Assembly: GCA_036785705.1 (NCBI GenBank) | Contig: JAWUZG010000013.1 | Span: 20,121,001-20,185,000, forward strand | Reading direction: 5' to 3' | DNA from: Acanthornis magna | Taxonomy: Eukaryota; Chordata; Aves; Passeriformes; Acanthizidae | Length of the DNA stretch: 64,000 bases | Part shown: positions 46,416 through 58,349 of the stretch, piece after piece | Layout of the letters: every line of letters starts with the position of its first letter | How positions within the stretch are numbered: position 1 is the first letter of the stretch | Notes under the pieces: generated by a model | Told to the model about the DNA's origin: nothing | The model's input: the letters and a program-made list of their open reading frames with translations, nothing else | Databases searched by the model: none | Program-made: the position numbers and the translations under genes

Positions 46416-49400
46416 ATTACATGGTCTTGTAAATAGCTTCTCTCCAAACGGTTCCCCAAGACTTCAATCAAAATGTAATGGAAGGTACTGGGAGCCTTTC
46501 ATGGACTTTTGTGTCTATAAGTACCCATGGTAGCAACCTTAAAATTCATTCCTTTCCTTCTCCTATCTAAAGAAGAGCTAGGTTGCCATACAGTCTCCTC
46601 TGTACTTTCAATGTTTTAATCCACCTTCCTTGGCCTCAGCAAATTAATATTTTCTTTAAAGGAAAAATTCCTCAGAGAATGACATTACATCTGGCACAGT
46701 GGAAAGGGACTCCAAACTGCATTTCCATTACATTTGGAATATATATAACCTCTTTCCTGCATCTTGACCAAAACATTTGGTTAATCTGAGCTATTTGTTT
46801 CTGTTTGTTCTCATTTTGACAAAAATCTAATATTAAATTATTTGATAATTACTTAAACTAATATAGTGTTTCCTGTACCTTGGTCACCAAACCAGAAAAA
46901 TCCAATATTCAAAGGCTCTGTTCCCTGTTTGTTTTCCATGTTGCCATCATATATCAGTCATTCTTCTACCTCGACATACAATACCTGTGACTTATCAAAC
47001 CTTTCCCTATTGTCTCTCCCTCACACCTTGCTGCAACAATTTCTTGCGGCACCATTTCCATTAAAGCAACTACTTAACTTCGTGTGAGTGGTACGGGGAG
47101 GCTGCAGTGCCACACTCATTTGCATTATGCTGTTTGAAAAGTGGTTACAGTGAAAATTATCATGTCATAAACGGAAGGAGCATGGCTCAAGGTGAACAAT
47201 GCACAGCACAAGTGGATCTGTTCCTGAAGCCTCTCTCTCTTTATTGCTGTCGAAAGGTCACACACAAAAGCTCGGAATGTGCAGAACAAAAAGGTGAAGT
47301 GCACTGTATCATAAAACGACCCCAAACAACAAGAGCATAATGCTATATGTATAATAAAACAATAATACCTTAAAGTCCTCCAGAGATAAATGGGAGCTGT
47401 TTTCCTTTATCTGACAGTTACACACAAAAACAAAAGCAATAACAAAGACGAGGGATAAAACAGATTGACAACCTGTTGTGAAGTGTATTGGAAGATAACC
47501 ATGAGTGGGACTGAGCACAGGCAGCTAAGACAAAGGGACAAATTATACCAAATTAGCAGAGGGGGAAAGAATCATAATGGGGAAATATCCTAATATGCCA
47601 TTGATCTCCTTGGACATGCAAACCCAGAACTCGCTGGCTCCATGAACTTGCTGGAACAGACCTGCTCCCTGTGATGCTACACAAGTACTCTAAGGGACAG
47701 CATAAAAAGTCCAACTTCCATCCATTACTTCATCCTTATGTAGTTCAGTGACCAGCCTGCACAAGGCCTTGACTATTTAATCCACTCCAGGAAGCACAAG
47801 ATATTTAAAAGCTTCCTATGTTTAAAACTCAACATGTTTCCCCAAAGAAAGATAGATCCTCTAGAATTGGATTAATTGACCCAAAGTCAATCAAATGCAA
47901 TGAACCAAAGGAGCACAGCATTAATTCACAATTATGTAGTGACCGCCCTATAGGACGTGTGTGTGAACCCCCTTAATCAGGTTCAGGGGAGTCTGGGATG
48001 GAGGAGAAAGGTCAGACTGCCAGGACCACTGACTCCAAAACCCTGTCTTGGGAAGAGTTAGGGCCCAAAGGCTGCATTAATACTTGCTTTCAAGAAGCAG
48101 AAGTTTCCCTGATGCCAGACTCAGTGTAGGGAAGAACCAGAGCTCCAGAGGAAACTGCAGCAAAGTCTTTTATAAGCAACGGTCTGTTCTGGACAACATC
48201 TTTCACCAATGCTAAAGCTGAGTGGGATTTAATTCCACAGGAAGATCAGGTTGAAAGGGAATTTGTGGCAGAGTATGCAGCCATCCTAAGGAAGCTATTA
48301 GGACCTGTGACCTTGAGCTCAGTCTAGAGGGCTCTTTGTGGGACCACTTTGCCTGCGGGTAGCACGATGAAAGTGTTCAGCCAGCCTGCCTACAGAGGGA
48401 ATGTGACAGAGCAATCAGTGCTGGAGAGATTGATTTCGAGTGAAAGAGCAGTGAAGGACACTTGTGTTAATAAAGCAGGGCTGGAAGGGTAGGGAGACAT
48501 CACATGCAGCACTGGATGGGCTGTTTCCCTCTGAAACTTTCAGGTGCTTTTTTATCTGTGTCTGACACAGGGAATTGGGCATAGCTATGGATGGAGCTGG
48601 ATATGAGCCCAACTTCATGACTAGGAGCAAGGGAGGGAAGTCCACGGAGGAGGTGCTGCTTGGACTACTGCAGATGTGCACTCCTCTGGGAGTGTCTGTG
48701 AGCAGGAAATGTGAGAATATCCTGAGTCAACACAGAACTGGGCCGTGCTCTCAGTGCCAGGAATTCCACTGCAGCACAGCTGAGGGAAAAGGGACAGAGC
48801 ACTGCCTTCTGTGTCCACCACGCCGGACCAACAGAAACAGTGCGGTGAACTGAGCAGTGGGAGCACTGGGCCATCAGCAAATCCTCTGAGGGATCTGGGG
48901 AAATGACTGAGGGCACTGGGAAGGGCTGATCACCCAAAGAGCTCAACTCACAGCTTATCTGATACCACCTGCATCCCGAGGGCTACAGAAGAATGGCTGC
49001 TCCATGCATAGGTTGTGTCTGACACGGGATATGGCACCTCAAACACCTCCCCACCTTGGTTCCCTGTGACACAAGAGGTTTCACTTCAGGCAGAGGCTCT
49101 GCTGCTGGTGACCCCCAGCCTGCACAGCCCCAGCCTTCCCAGCACACACATTTGAGCCATGGCAGGAGCAGGAACATGATCCTTTTCCTGTGGAAGGAGC
49201 CAAAGCAGATGAGATGAAGTTCATGCTGGTTTTATGCCAACTTTACTGCAGCAGTGGGAGTACAGACAACATCTGACTCAGCAGAAAGCCTTATGTGAGA
49301 ATCTATCAAAAACTCTCAGATAAATCTGAACTCTGAGAGGCAGTTGGTATTGAATCAGCACTTTGCATCACTCGCCTGTGGCAGTTGGGATCCAATACCG

Positions 49401-50525
49401 AGAGTCTTAGTGCCAGATTTACTGTGTTGATGAAGCACCACCTCAGCTTCTGTCCAACAGGGCAAAACCAAGAGGGAAAGGCTTTATTTCAGGCATCTAT
49501 GAAATATTTAAAGATAAGAAAGAACACTGGGATGGGAGAGAAGAACAAAAAGAAACAAGGAAGCTGATGGCATCTTCTAAAGCCTCCGAGTATTATCAAA
49601 GATGTGATTTCTGAATAATTCAGTGCTGTAGTGACCAGCAGCAGAGCTACAGCTCTGAAGCCAGAACAACAAGATTTCATTACAGCCTAATAACATCTAG
49701 TCTTTAGGCTGCAATATTCATCAGATCAATACTTGTATTTCTATCAGGACACTGTACATTTGTTTTGTTACCTCTCTAGTATCTCCAGAGAGTCTATTGT
49801 TTTACAGAAATAAAGTCAGTCCAGTGACTCTGTTATTATAATGAATTTTTCTGAAAGAGACATACAGCACTCAGAAAATTGCAAACTACACTTTTAGCCA
49901 GCACGGTTTCTAGCACTTTTAATAAATGTTTGAAAAAAACAAACCACCCAGACAGCCCACAATTGTGTTTATCCCCTGCCTGCAAGGATCTGCCTACTCT
50001 TCAGATAACCAGTTTCTTCAAATTACTAATACATAGTTTTAAGAGCAAGAAAGGCTCCCACTACCTGCAATTCAACAGTTGGAAATCAGCTATAATTTGC
50101 ATTAAAAATAAAGTCAATTGTGCCCTATAGCTTGGACATGGCAAGCTGCAAAATAAGATGCACTAACTACCTACCCAGGCTTATGGCACAGTGCTCCCAG
50201 CACTCCAATTAAAAGTGTGTCAGCACTTCTCAGAAAACTCCATTTCTGAGGGCTTTCTACCAGCTGCTTAACTTCATGTAGCATAAATGTTCACAGTCCA
50301 GCAGCAAAGATATTATGTGCAAATTGCCCCTGCTGTGTAGGAAATAAGCCCGGAGAACCAAAAGCTGAAAAATACATTAAAATGTGCAATACCTGTGTTA
50401 TTTATGTACCCCCGGTCTCATCTAGACATCCTACAGCAAGTTTTCTGTGATGAGGAGCATGTAGGGCCCCAGTGACTAATGTGGATTCCATACAACAGCT
50501 AAATGTGGGCTGAGCTGATGCTGGA
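46416..50525. other. Single-copy non-coding sequence, no gene seen
   Basis: About 4 kb with no recognised repeat, exon series or RNA gene. Composition is AT-rich to 48 kb and then mixed. Confidence 0.5.
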
Positions 50526-50685
50526 TCATAGAATTACAGGATCCCAGAACGGTTTGGGGTGGAAGGAAGCTCAAATCTCATCTGGTGCCACCCCCTGCCA
50601 TAGGCAGGGACACCTTCCACTATCCCAGGCTGCTCCAAGCTCTGTCCAACCTGGCCTTGGACTCTTCCAAGGCTGGGGAATAAAG
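50526..50685 (-). mobile_element. CR1 LINE 3'-end fragment, about 160 bp
   Basis: Antisense CR1: TCATAGAATTACAGGATCCC, GAACGGTTTGGGGTGGAAGG, CATAGGCAGGGACACCTTCC, CAGGCTGCTCCAAGCTCTGT, CCAACCTGGCCTTGGACTCT, TCCAAGGCTGGGG. It ends at nearly the same consensus point as the copies at 15.9, 25.7 and 60.8 kb. Confidence 0.9.
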
Positions 50686-52004
50686 GATGTAGCACAAATG
50701 CCTCTGCACCCTTCAGCAACAGGACAGCAGCAACACCTGGGACCCCCAAATCCTCAGAGGCTTTAGAGGGGGCTGAAATTCCTGCTCATTCTTTCCCTCT
50801 GGTACCACACAGAGGAAAACTCTGTGCAAGGAGCCAGGTAAATTCTTCAGACAAGACAGAGCTCCTATAGATTTTGGTTTTGGCACATGAGCTCATTTAG
50901 GAGGCAGATGAAGAACATTTTTGTCTCTGTGCTTTTCTATTTAATCAGAAAAATTTGACCGTAAATAAAAAGTTAGTAAAAATAGTTCGTGACACTGCAA
51001 AAGAAAAGAAAAAAATTAAACCAAAACAGACTCAAACAAATAATTTAGGTCCAAAATGTAACCTACTGTGTAAGTCTTTATATTTCATATAATGGTCACT
51101 GTGCTCATTATTCAAATAGATCTCCTTTTTCCTTTTATTATTCTCTTTGTGCCTGATGAATTTCTCCCAAAACAAAACATTGCCTACTGGTTCAAACAGA
51201 AAATATGATTTACACATTTTTTCTTTGCTCTGTCACAGCAGTGATTCAACCCACCAAACACTGGTGGGATCACATATGGCGCAGATGCTCTGCAACGTTA
51301 AAACACTACCAGATCGTTAATCTGAGCAGCTCCAATAATCTGAGTTACGTTTCATTTGGAAGTCAACAGCAAGATATGAAAATCCTTCTCCCTCTTGTGC
51401 CACACACTGTTGGCTGCCCATCAGCTGTGCTGTGACTTCACCCAGCTGAGCCAGAGCCAAAGCACATCCCAGCGTGCCAGCGGTACACGGGCAAGAGGGA
51501 TGTGGGATATGCACCAGGTGAGCGTGTGGACAGCGGTATCCCTGAAGGTGGAAGATATTTCTTACCTGGAGCAGGAGAGAAGCCAGATTTTAACTGTCTT
51601 TCCCCACTCAAAGCAGGTTATAAGTTACTGCTGAATGGGTGGTAGTAGGATTTAGTCCCCACATTGCCTAAATCTCTTCGTCTAAAGCAGCTTCAGCTGT
51701 GTTGAAGACTAACACTCTAATCCTTTCCTACAAAATTATTATTCACACTATGAATAATAACTGCAGTCTGTGGCTGTCCCTCGGAATCCTGGAAGTATCA
51801 AATTATTCATAAAGACAGGGTTAATATGGTTCTCACTGCACTGTGGCAGACAAGCTCATGGGAGAAAGCACTAACTGCTCTATGCATGGAGGTGACCCAG
51901 CCAATGCTCTTTAAAGTGTTATTGTTTTAATCTGTGAAGTCTGATTGTTGCTATGTCGAATTTTTCCCCAAACTTGCCAAATTCGACTAAAATGGGAGAC
52001 AGTG
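50686..52004. other. Single-copy non-coding sequence, no gene seen
   Basis: An A/T-rich start (AAAGAAAAGAAAAAAATTAA at about 51001) then mixed sequence. No repeat family or exon is recognised. Confidence 0.5.
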
Positions 52005-52068
52005 TGAGCTCCTGGCTCAGGGCTGGGAATGGGAACACCTGGTTTCTAGGGCTGAACCTGTCACTGCC
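52005..52068 (+). mobile_element. Possible MIR-like SINE fragment
   Basis: TGGCTCAGGGCTGGGAATGG, GAACACCTGGTTTCTAGGGC and TGAACCTGTCACTGCC resemble the tRNA-related part of MIR-type SINEs (CAGGGCTGGGAGTCAGGA, CCTGGGTTCTATTCCCAGC, CTGCCACTG). Only about 60 bases can be matched, so this is tentative. Confidence 0.35.
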
Positions 52069-54495
52069 GTGAGGGTCGCTGCGACAGTCCCAGCGCACTA
52101 ACTGCAAGATTTGGGAGGAAAGAGTGCTCCTGCAAAAGCCCAGGAAAGATGAAGGCAGAGGCTGCTTCAGGGATGCCATTAATGTTATTCTGCCAGTCAA
52201 TTGCAATTAGGAGTGATTAGTTCTGCCTGGTGCAAATGACTCTGGAACAGGAGGGCACCGATGTACATCAAACACCCCAATTCAGCGTCTTTGTCATCAC
52301 AGGAATCTTGTCACAAACATCAGCGGGCTCAGGACACACCCGGTCACATTCAGACACCTCATATTTGTGCAGATGTACATATTTTATTACTTAAGACTAG
52401 GAACAGTTAAATGTTTATTTAAGGCACAAAAGAGATCTCATTATCACTCTGTTTTATAACACAGTATCCATAATGCTTCTCTTTATGGCTCATTCCCTGG
52501 AATGAACTGGTTTGCAAATGAGAAACAGACATTCAGGGGTTTTGGGCACAAATGACAATCCTGACTCATTGATTCTTAGCTGAGCTGAAGTCTTTTTCTG
52601 TAGGTTTTGTAGAGCTGTGCAGAATTGGATTAAAACCTTTTTACTTGAAGAAGTGCTGCCGACCGTCACTGTGACTTCAGCTGCCAAAGGGTCACCCTGG
52701 CATTTGGGTATTAAAGAACTTTCCCGGTTCCATTATGTGTAAAATCAGACCCATTTCAGAGGTGCAATAGGGCACAAAAGTGCAGTCTCTGTTATACAGT
52801 TAGAGGACACAGCTCCTGATTTTATTTGAAATTGCAATTGGTGCAAAATAAAGCTTCTAGCCTTTACCTTTTGGCAAAGCTGTTGACGTTGTTATTTATT
52901 AAATCTGATGCTTTCCTGCTACTAAAATCTACTGTTTTCAGCTGAAGTATAAAAACTCCTAAATTCTCTTTATGCTAATTTATTTATACGAGCTGTGTAC
53001 GCATTAGCCCTGCAATGAGACTATTAGTAACACACCAACTAGGCTATCTCTACTTGGAATGTTTAAATATTCAGTTCCAAATGATGTTCAAAGATTTAAA
53101 GCTCAAAACATATTCGGTACTTTTCATCATAAAACTCTTTTGCACTGATGATTTTACAGAGTTTTGCTTGTATGCAGGCACTTAGTGGAAGACCAATTGC
53201 ACAACCTTTTTCCCCTTACAAGCATTCCTGAGGCTAAATAAGACTTTACCAGCAACAACAACACCCATCAGTTATCTATGCTGTAGTGTAAACAATGAAA
53301 TTCTTATTATGTACTCAGAATTCACAGAGCCATTTCCATGGTAACTCTGTTTTCATGTCATATCTTTAATGAATAGGTAATGAAAGAAATGCTGCATTTA
53401 CAACTTCATTACTAGTAAAAAAAATACAGCAGTAAATTTGAATTATAGTAGCTGTCATTTTTAGAACATGCTGAAGATCATGCAGGAATTTCAAGCCTGT
53501 CATTCTGAAGTGACAAAGTAAACACAAGCAGAAAAATATACCAGGCACTCGTGGTTTTAATTCCACTCTTCAGTCTGTTCTGCTATTCATAATTTTCTGA
53601 TACAGAGTAAAAGCTTAAATAATAAGACAAGGTCATGGTGGGATGATGGGACAGGCACAGTTGGAGACAAGTTGTGCACTTGTGAACACGTGTACCAGCA
53701 TTAGTGAATTTTAACGACTTGATCCATCATATTTTAATTACATAAATCACTGAAGTGCTGACTTCTATAGGTATTACTTTCTGGAGAGATACAAAATGCA
53801 TCACGGGCTGGAGATGATGTTTACCTGTGGGAAAGGACTGGAAAGAGATTTTGAGTGGTTTGATAGACAGGGAGGGAGATAATCGGAGCCAGGCAGGTAG
53901 AGCCAGGCAGAGGAAGATTGCAGCACAACCCTCCCTCCTCGATATTGTAACCACTCCATCGAGTTACAACATGGAGTAAATCAATGAGCCCATCCAGCAG
54001 GAGCTGCCAGCTCGACAGGCTGGTGATGCAGGTCTGGCTCATGGGAACATGCCACTATTGGAATGCAAGACACGCAGCCAAGGAACTTTCCGTGTTCAAC
54101 ACTTCTGCAGGCTTAGAGACTGAACCTTTCCACTGCCCCTGCTCAGCAAGAGCAGGACTGCAGCACGTTTGAGAAAGGTGCTGAAAACTTCCTTCTCGTG
54201 AGAGTGCAAACGGTGCTGCAGGGCAGGAGTGAGTGCCAGGATACATCCAAACTGCTCAAACATCCTCCTCCCATCACAGGGGAGCAACCCAGTGGCACAA
54301 CTTCACCACGGGTTTCTAATACATTCTTTACTAAATCTCCCATTTCTTGTTTCACACGTGAATACACAGGAATCTGTGTCCATTAAAAGGTTCAGAGCCT
54401 GCAGAGGAAACAAAGCCCCCAGAAAGTGCCTGAATCTGGTTTGGAACTCAGTGGCCTTGATTGACTCATGGACATTGGGGTTTGTCTGAGCACAA
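52069..54495. other. Non-coding sequence with candidate conserved block
   Basis: The block at about 52830-53170 is AT-rich with many factor-like words (TTATTTATTAAATC, ATGCTAATTTATTTATACG, TACGCATTAGCCC, GGAATGTTTAAATATTC) and has the look of a long conserved enhancer. There is no repeat and no exon. Confidence 0.4.
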
Positions 54496-54742
54496 CAATC
54501 ACAAAATCCCAGAATCATTAAGGGTTGAAAAGACTCCAAGGTCATCAAGTCCAACGTGTGCCCAATCCCCACCTCATCACCCATCCCAGAGCACTGAGTG
54601 CCACATTCAGTTCTTTCTTGAACACCTCCAGGGGTGGGGACACCACCAACTCCCTGGGCAGTCCCTTCCAATGCTTAACCCTACCCAACATTCCTAAACT
54701 GTCCTGGACACAGCAAATCTCACTGCATCCCCTTGCCCACGT
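54496..54742 (-). mobile_element. CR1 LINE 3' fragment, about 245 bp
   Basis: Antisense CR1 of the TTAAGGTTGGAAAAGACC type: AATCACAAAATCCCAGAATC, ATTAAGGGTTGAAAAGACTC, CAAGGTCATCAAGTCCAACG, GAACACCTCCAGGGGTGGGG, ACCACCAACTCCCTGGGCAG, CCCTTCCAATGCTTAACCCT, then a diverged end with CTGCATCCCCTTGCCC. It is the reverse-orientation counterpart of the subfamily seen at 21.9 kb. Confidence 0.92.
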
Positions 54743-55259
54743 ACAGGGGCACAGGATACAGGGCAGTCCTTTCCTGCAGCTGCAGAGAAAGGGCACAGCC
54801 CTTCACCAGCAGCTCCCGGCACTGCCCGGCATGGACTTGTGGCCACCACACAGAGGGTCAGTCCTGCCAAACAGACCCCACAGAGAACCTCCTACTTGGG
54901 CAACTCCACAAAACAGCACTGAAATGGGGCAAAACCACACACAACCCCCAAAATAGGGTTATGGAGCAGCAGTCCCAAGAGCAGCCTAACAGGGTGGTAG
55001 TCAGGTGAATGGGTGCTCAGCCATTAAAAGTTTTTTTTATTCAAATCCAGATGATTTAAAATTAAATCTTCCCAATGGGGACAGAATAACCAAGTGTATT
55101 AAACACTGTTGTTGTTTGGGAGCTGCTGGAAGGTGCTGTGTGTGTTTGGGATGTGTGTTTTTCTGCAAAGAAGATTTGTTAGTTTTTGAAAGCAGTGATT
55201 TGGGAGAAACTACCATTGGTACAAAGTCGTTATAGATGGAGGCCAGAGATGTTGCAGAG
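54743..55259. other. Non-coding sequence upstream of a LINE relic
   Basis: The final 150 bases may be the degraded upstream part of the endonuclease relic that follows. Nothing firm can be assigned. Confidence 0.4.
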
Positions 55260-55411
55260 ATTAAACTTGTTACGGGAATATTTTATAGCCCACCTGACCA
55301 AAACCGAACAACTGGACTGTGAAATGATTGAGCAAATAAAAAAAAGCAGTAAAAGTGCTGCAGTGATAGAAATGGAAGATTTTTAACTACCAGAGCACAG
55401 ACTGGAGTCCA
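55260..55411 (+). mobile_element. Ancient CR1-like LINE, endonuclease-domain relic
   Basis: The plus strand encodes recognisable pieces of a non-LTR retrotransposon APE-type endonuclease. A GIFYSPPDQ-like stretch lies around 55274-55300, corresponding to the CR1 family pattern GVYYRPPNQ. AAVIEMEDF follows at 55360-55383 and NYQSTDW just after it, matching the family pattern of hydrophobic residues, MGDFN and a downstream D-x-W-like end. Two breaks are visible: a frame change between the first and second pieces, and an extra T in the run after GAAGAT before AACTACCAG. The usual G of GDFN is E here. It is a long-dead copy with no functional enzyme. The CR1/L3 branch cannot be decided by eye. 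Confidence 0.7.
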
Positions 55412-57489
55412 TTAAGCGCTTGAAATAAGACTGGAGGTGTGTGAGAACGTGTGGCTCACTGGATTTGTTTTTTAAGAACTCATTAAATGCCCCAGCAGTC
55501 TTTACCTGGGTACTAAATAACAGGAAATAAATACATCTGCCCCAACACTACTAACCTGGGCATTATTAAGAGTGGGATGTAAAGGACTGTACACATGCAC
55601 TGCATGAAGAAAAACCCTATCCTGAGGGTACATCACCCAGGAACATTTCTGGGCACCATCTCCAGGTCCCTTCTCCATAACTATTGGTATACATGGACCA
55701 GAGTCTCCCCCAGCATTTTCCTATTGGGAATTGGTGTCCTGGGATAAGCCATAGCACAGGGGATGAAGACAGAGATGGAGGACATCAATAGCAGAGACAA
55801 CTAAGCATATGTGAAGGAAATTTTTCATTTATTTATTTAGTTAGTTAGTTTTTTAATCTTTTTCAATGCTTACATAAACATTTCACACCCATTGTAGATG
55901 TTCCTCATCTCAGGATATCCCAGAAAAAGGAAAGAGAGAGAACTACACTGAGATACTGGCATCATTTAGAGTGAGGAATGGAGACTTAAATGTTCAGGAG
56001 CCATTCCTGCAAGACTGATGCTGACAAACTGGTCCCAGTGTATGACCGGTCTTCCACCTCATCACCTTCAATACTCTGGAAAAACCTTCCCAGCTAAATT
56101 TTCAGTTCTGCCTAGCAAACAACTGCTTTTGTATGCTTGAATTCCCAGTGACTCATCATTACAGATTTGTGGAACTCGGGAAAACTGTTGATGCTTCACC
56201 TTTAGAAAATTATTCTGCCTTCTTTTTTTAGCCAATTTGTAAATTAAAATTGACTGGATGTAAACCGTCAATCTCATTTAAATCCCTAATCCCTACTGAG
56301 ATCTATGGAACAGAGCTATTGTCACCTGGAAGGTAAGAAAACATTTGGAGTTATTAGAGGTGAAAATATTTTATACATCTGTGACATATACGAGGCTCTC
56401 AGCATGTGTTACTGCTTCCCTGTGACATCTGGCAAATGTTGCAGGCACCACTCTTAACTTAGGCTTAAAATAAGGAAAGAAAAGAGAAAACTGGGAGGTT
56501 TTGAGGGCAGTGTTAGCATGGGGCCCAGGATCTGTCCTGTCCTGGGATGTGCAGGAATGGCTCCATCTCCAGCACTGCCGCCTTAGGAATGGTCTGGATG
56601 CAGGAGGTATTTTTTGGGGTTGAGGAAAAGCCCTGGAAGGTTCATATTCCCTATGCTACCCTAATGTAGGTGGTCTTGCTGTCTTCTCTCTGCTTTTGGG
56701 ATTGAATGACCCATCCTGTAATCAGACACCTCTCCATAGTCACCTCACACCGACACCCCTGAGACCCTAGGGAATGTTCCCAGTCATTCCCTACATGCTC
56801 CTGCAGCACTGCCAGCAAGCACTGGGTTTTTGTAACACAGGAAGAGGTCAAAACGCACCACTCAAAGAGTAATGGGAACATTGGGATGGGATGAAGCTGT
56901 TAAGTCTCTGCTTAACACCCAATAATCTGATAAAGCAATGTCTTATAAACGGCCATATTTCTCCCTCCTGCTTTTCTTGCTGAAAGGCCCATTGGGACTC
57001 TGAGGGCTGGGAATCCAATTGTGATCAGAAAATTTATAAATGTTCACTTTACATCCATCTGGTTTTGTGTCGACATTGTCCATGGGTTCTTCTTCCCTCA
57101 CTTGTATGCATTCCCTCAGCCTTTATCAGTGAATGATCAGCTCGTATCTCAGCATTTCTTTTGCTGGCCTGAATGATGCAGGTTCTTGTATCCTCGTGAG
57201 CAGGAGCAGAGTCACACCTGCAGCTCAGCAGAAGCAGCAGGATGGCCACACACAGGAACATATCAATAGAACTACTCCAAATACCTTCACAGCATCACAT
57301 CATGGCTCAAAATCCTCTGGGATTGCTGAGTGGTTCTTCCACCAATGTACCCCTAACATGCGAGGCTCAGCTTATCCCAGAAATCATCCCTGCTTGTCCC
57401 AAAGGGCAGATGCTCCATCTTACCCTTTTTTGCTATTCCAGTCCCAAATTCCATGTAGGCAGCATAGCAAATTCTTGTCCTGATGATGT
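55412..57489. other. Non-coding sequence, short simple repeat, no gene seen
   Basis: The first few hundred bases may continue the LINE relic in unrecognisable form. A compound tetranucleotide tract lies at 55827-55854. The rest is single-copy with no exon or RNA gene recognised. Confidence 0.45.
55827..55854. repeat. Compound tetranucleotide repeat, ATTT then AGTT
   Basis: About three ATTT units pass directly into three AGTT units and a T run. A single T-to-G change spread by slippage would explain the switch. Confidence 0.85.
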
Positions 57490-57866
57490 TTTTTAATTTT
57501 GTGCTATCTCCAAACTCGGTTAGCACGGTCCTCCTCCCCAAGGCCATTGCCAGGAATATTGCACAAGATAGTGTCAGGACCAGACTTTGGGGAATGCTCT
57601 GGGTAACCTCCTCCTAACACGATGTCTTCCCTGTAAATGCAATCTGTTTTCATTTCCACCTGTGGCTCGATCCTTATCAACCTTTCTGGTTTTCTACTAA
57701 TCTCCACTGCCTCCATGTTCCCTGATAATTTCCCATGTGGTGCTATATCAAATGCTTCGCTGAAGTCCATAAAGATGAGACCTAGTGCATTTTCTTTGTC
57801 AAGAAAATCAGTTATCCTGTCACAGAAAGAGGTCAGGCTAGCGTGGCATGTGATAGCATTGGACAA
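57490..57866 (-). mobile_element. Ancient CR1-type LINE, reverse-transcriptase relic
   Basis: The minus strand carries a 120-codon open stretch beginning at 57866. Residues 12-40 include TSFCDRITDFLDKENALGL and then FMDFSEAFD. This matches the CR1-family pattern TSFYD-x-VT-x-LVD followed by LDFSKAFD, reverse-transcriptase motif A, whose catalytic Asp corresponds to D34. Further along the same strand, the DNA around 57490-57600 keeps the order of CR1 antisense landmarks: TTTTGTGCTATCTCCAAACT (usual ATCATCTGCAAACTTG), then GTGTCAGGACCAGACTTTGG and GGGAATGCTC (usual GGGCCCAATACCGAGCCCTG, GGGAACGCC). The middle is diverged and carries a PH-type start of the region after motif A. It is a fossil, probably of an older CR1/L3 lineage, with no expressed product expected. 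Confidence 0.78.
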
Positions 57867-58263
57867 AAAAGAAGTGTGTTATTCTATTTTCCATTTACAT
57901 CCTCTTTTGCAAATTATTTAATTTAAACTTTACATATTGGTTTTCCTCCACATATCATCTGAAGCCTTGTACAGTGTTGAGATCAGAAAATGAGGCTTTG
58001 GCTGTTGAGAACGTTGTCCATTCCCTTGTTCCCCCATTCCTGTCTCCAGCTGGACAGATGTATTAACCCTTCCTAATCTGAGCCCACCGAGCACCTTGAA
58101 TTTGTTTCTACCTGAGACCAGGCAAATTCTTACACTTTGATTTCCATAGCCATCTAGCCTCTGTCCCACATTTTTCTTGAAAATCAAGACACAGACACTC
58201 ATTTTTGGGGCCATACCTTGACTTTTTCTACACAACCCTCTCCACATAGTCTTAATTTCTCAT
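57867..58263. other. Non-coding sequence between LINE relics
   Basis: It could contain further decayed LINE sequence, since it lies upstream of the reverse-transcriptase relic in element orientation. I cannot recognise specific motifs in it. Confidence 0.4.
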
Positions 58264-58349
58264 GACGTGATGATGCTTCTGGGTCCCTTCCAACTCAGAC
58301 CATTCTGTGATTTTGTGATTCTGTGGTTCTGTGATTCTGTGATTCTGTC
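58264..58349 (+). mobile_element. CR1 3' end with expanded octamer tail
   Basis: Sense CR1 terminus GTGATGATGCTTCTGGGTCC, CTTCCAACTCAGACC, then six tandem octamers at 58302-58349: ATTCTGTG, ATTTTGTG, ATTCTGTG, GTTCTGTG, ATTCTGTG, ATTCTGTC. Most CR1 ends in this window retain one or two octamers, so this tail is unusually long. Only about 38 bases of body remain. Confidence 0.92.

Noticed and set aside
57930..58247. Extension of the LINE relic as a 105-codon minus-strand frame
   Set aside because: It sits where upstream reverse-transcriptase sequence would be expected, but no reverse-transcriptase motif is recognisable.
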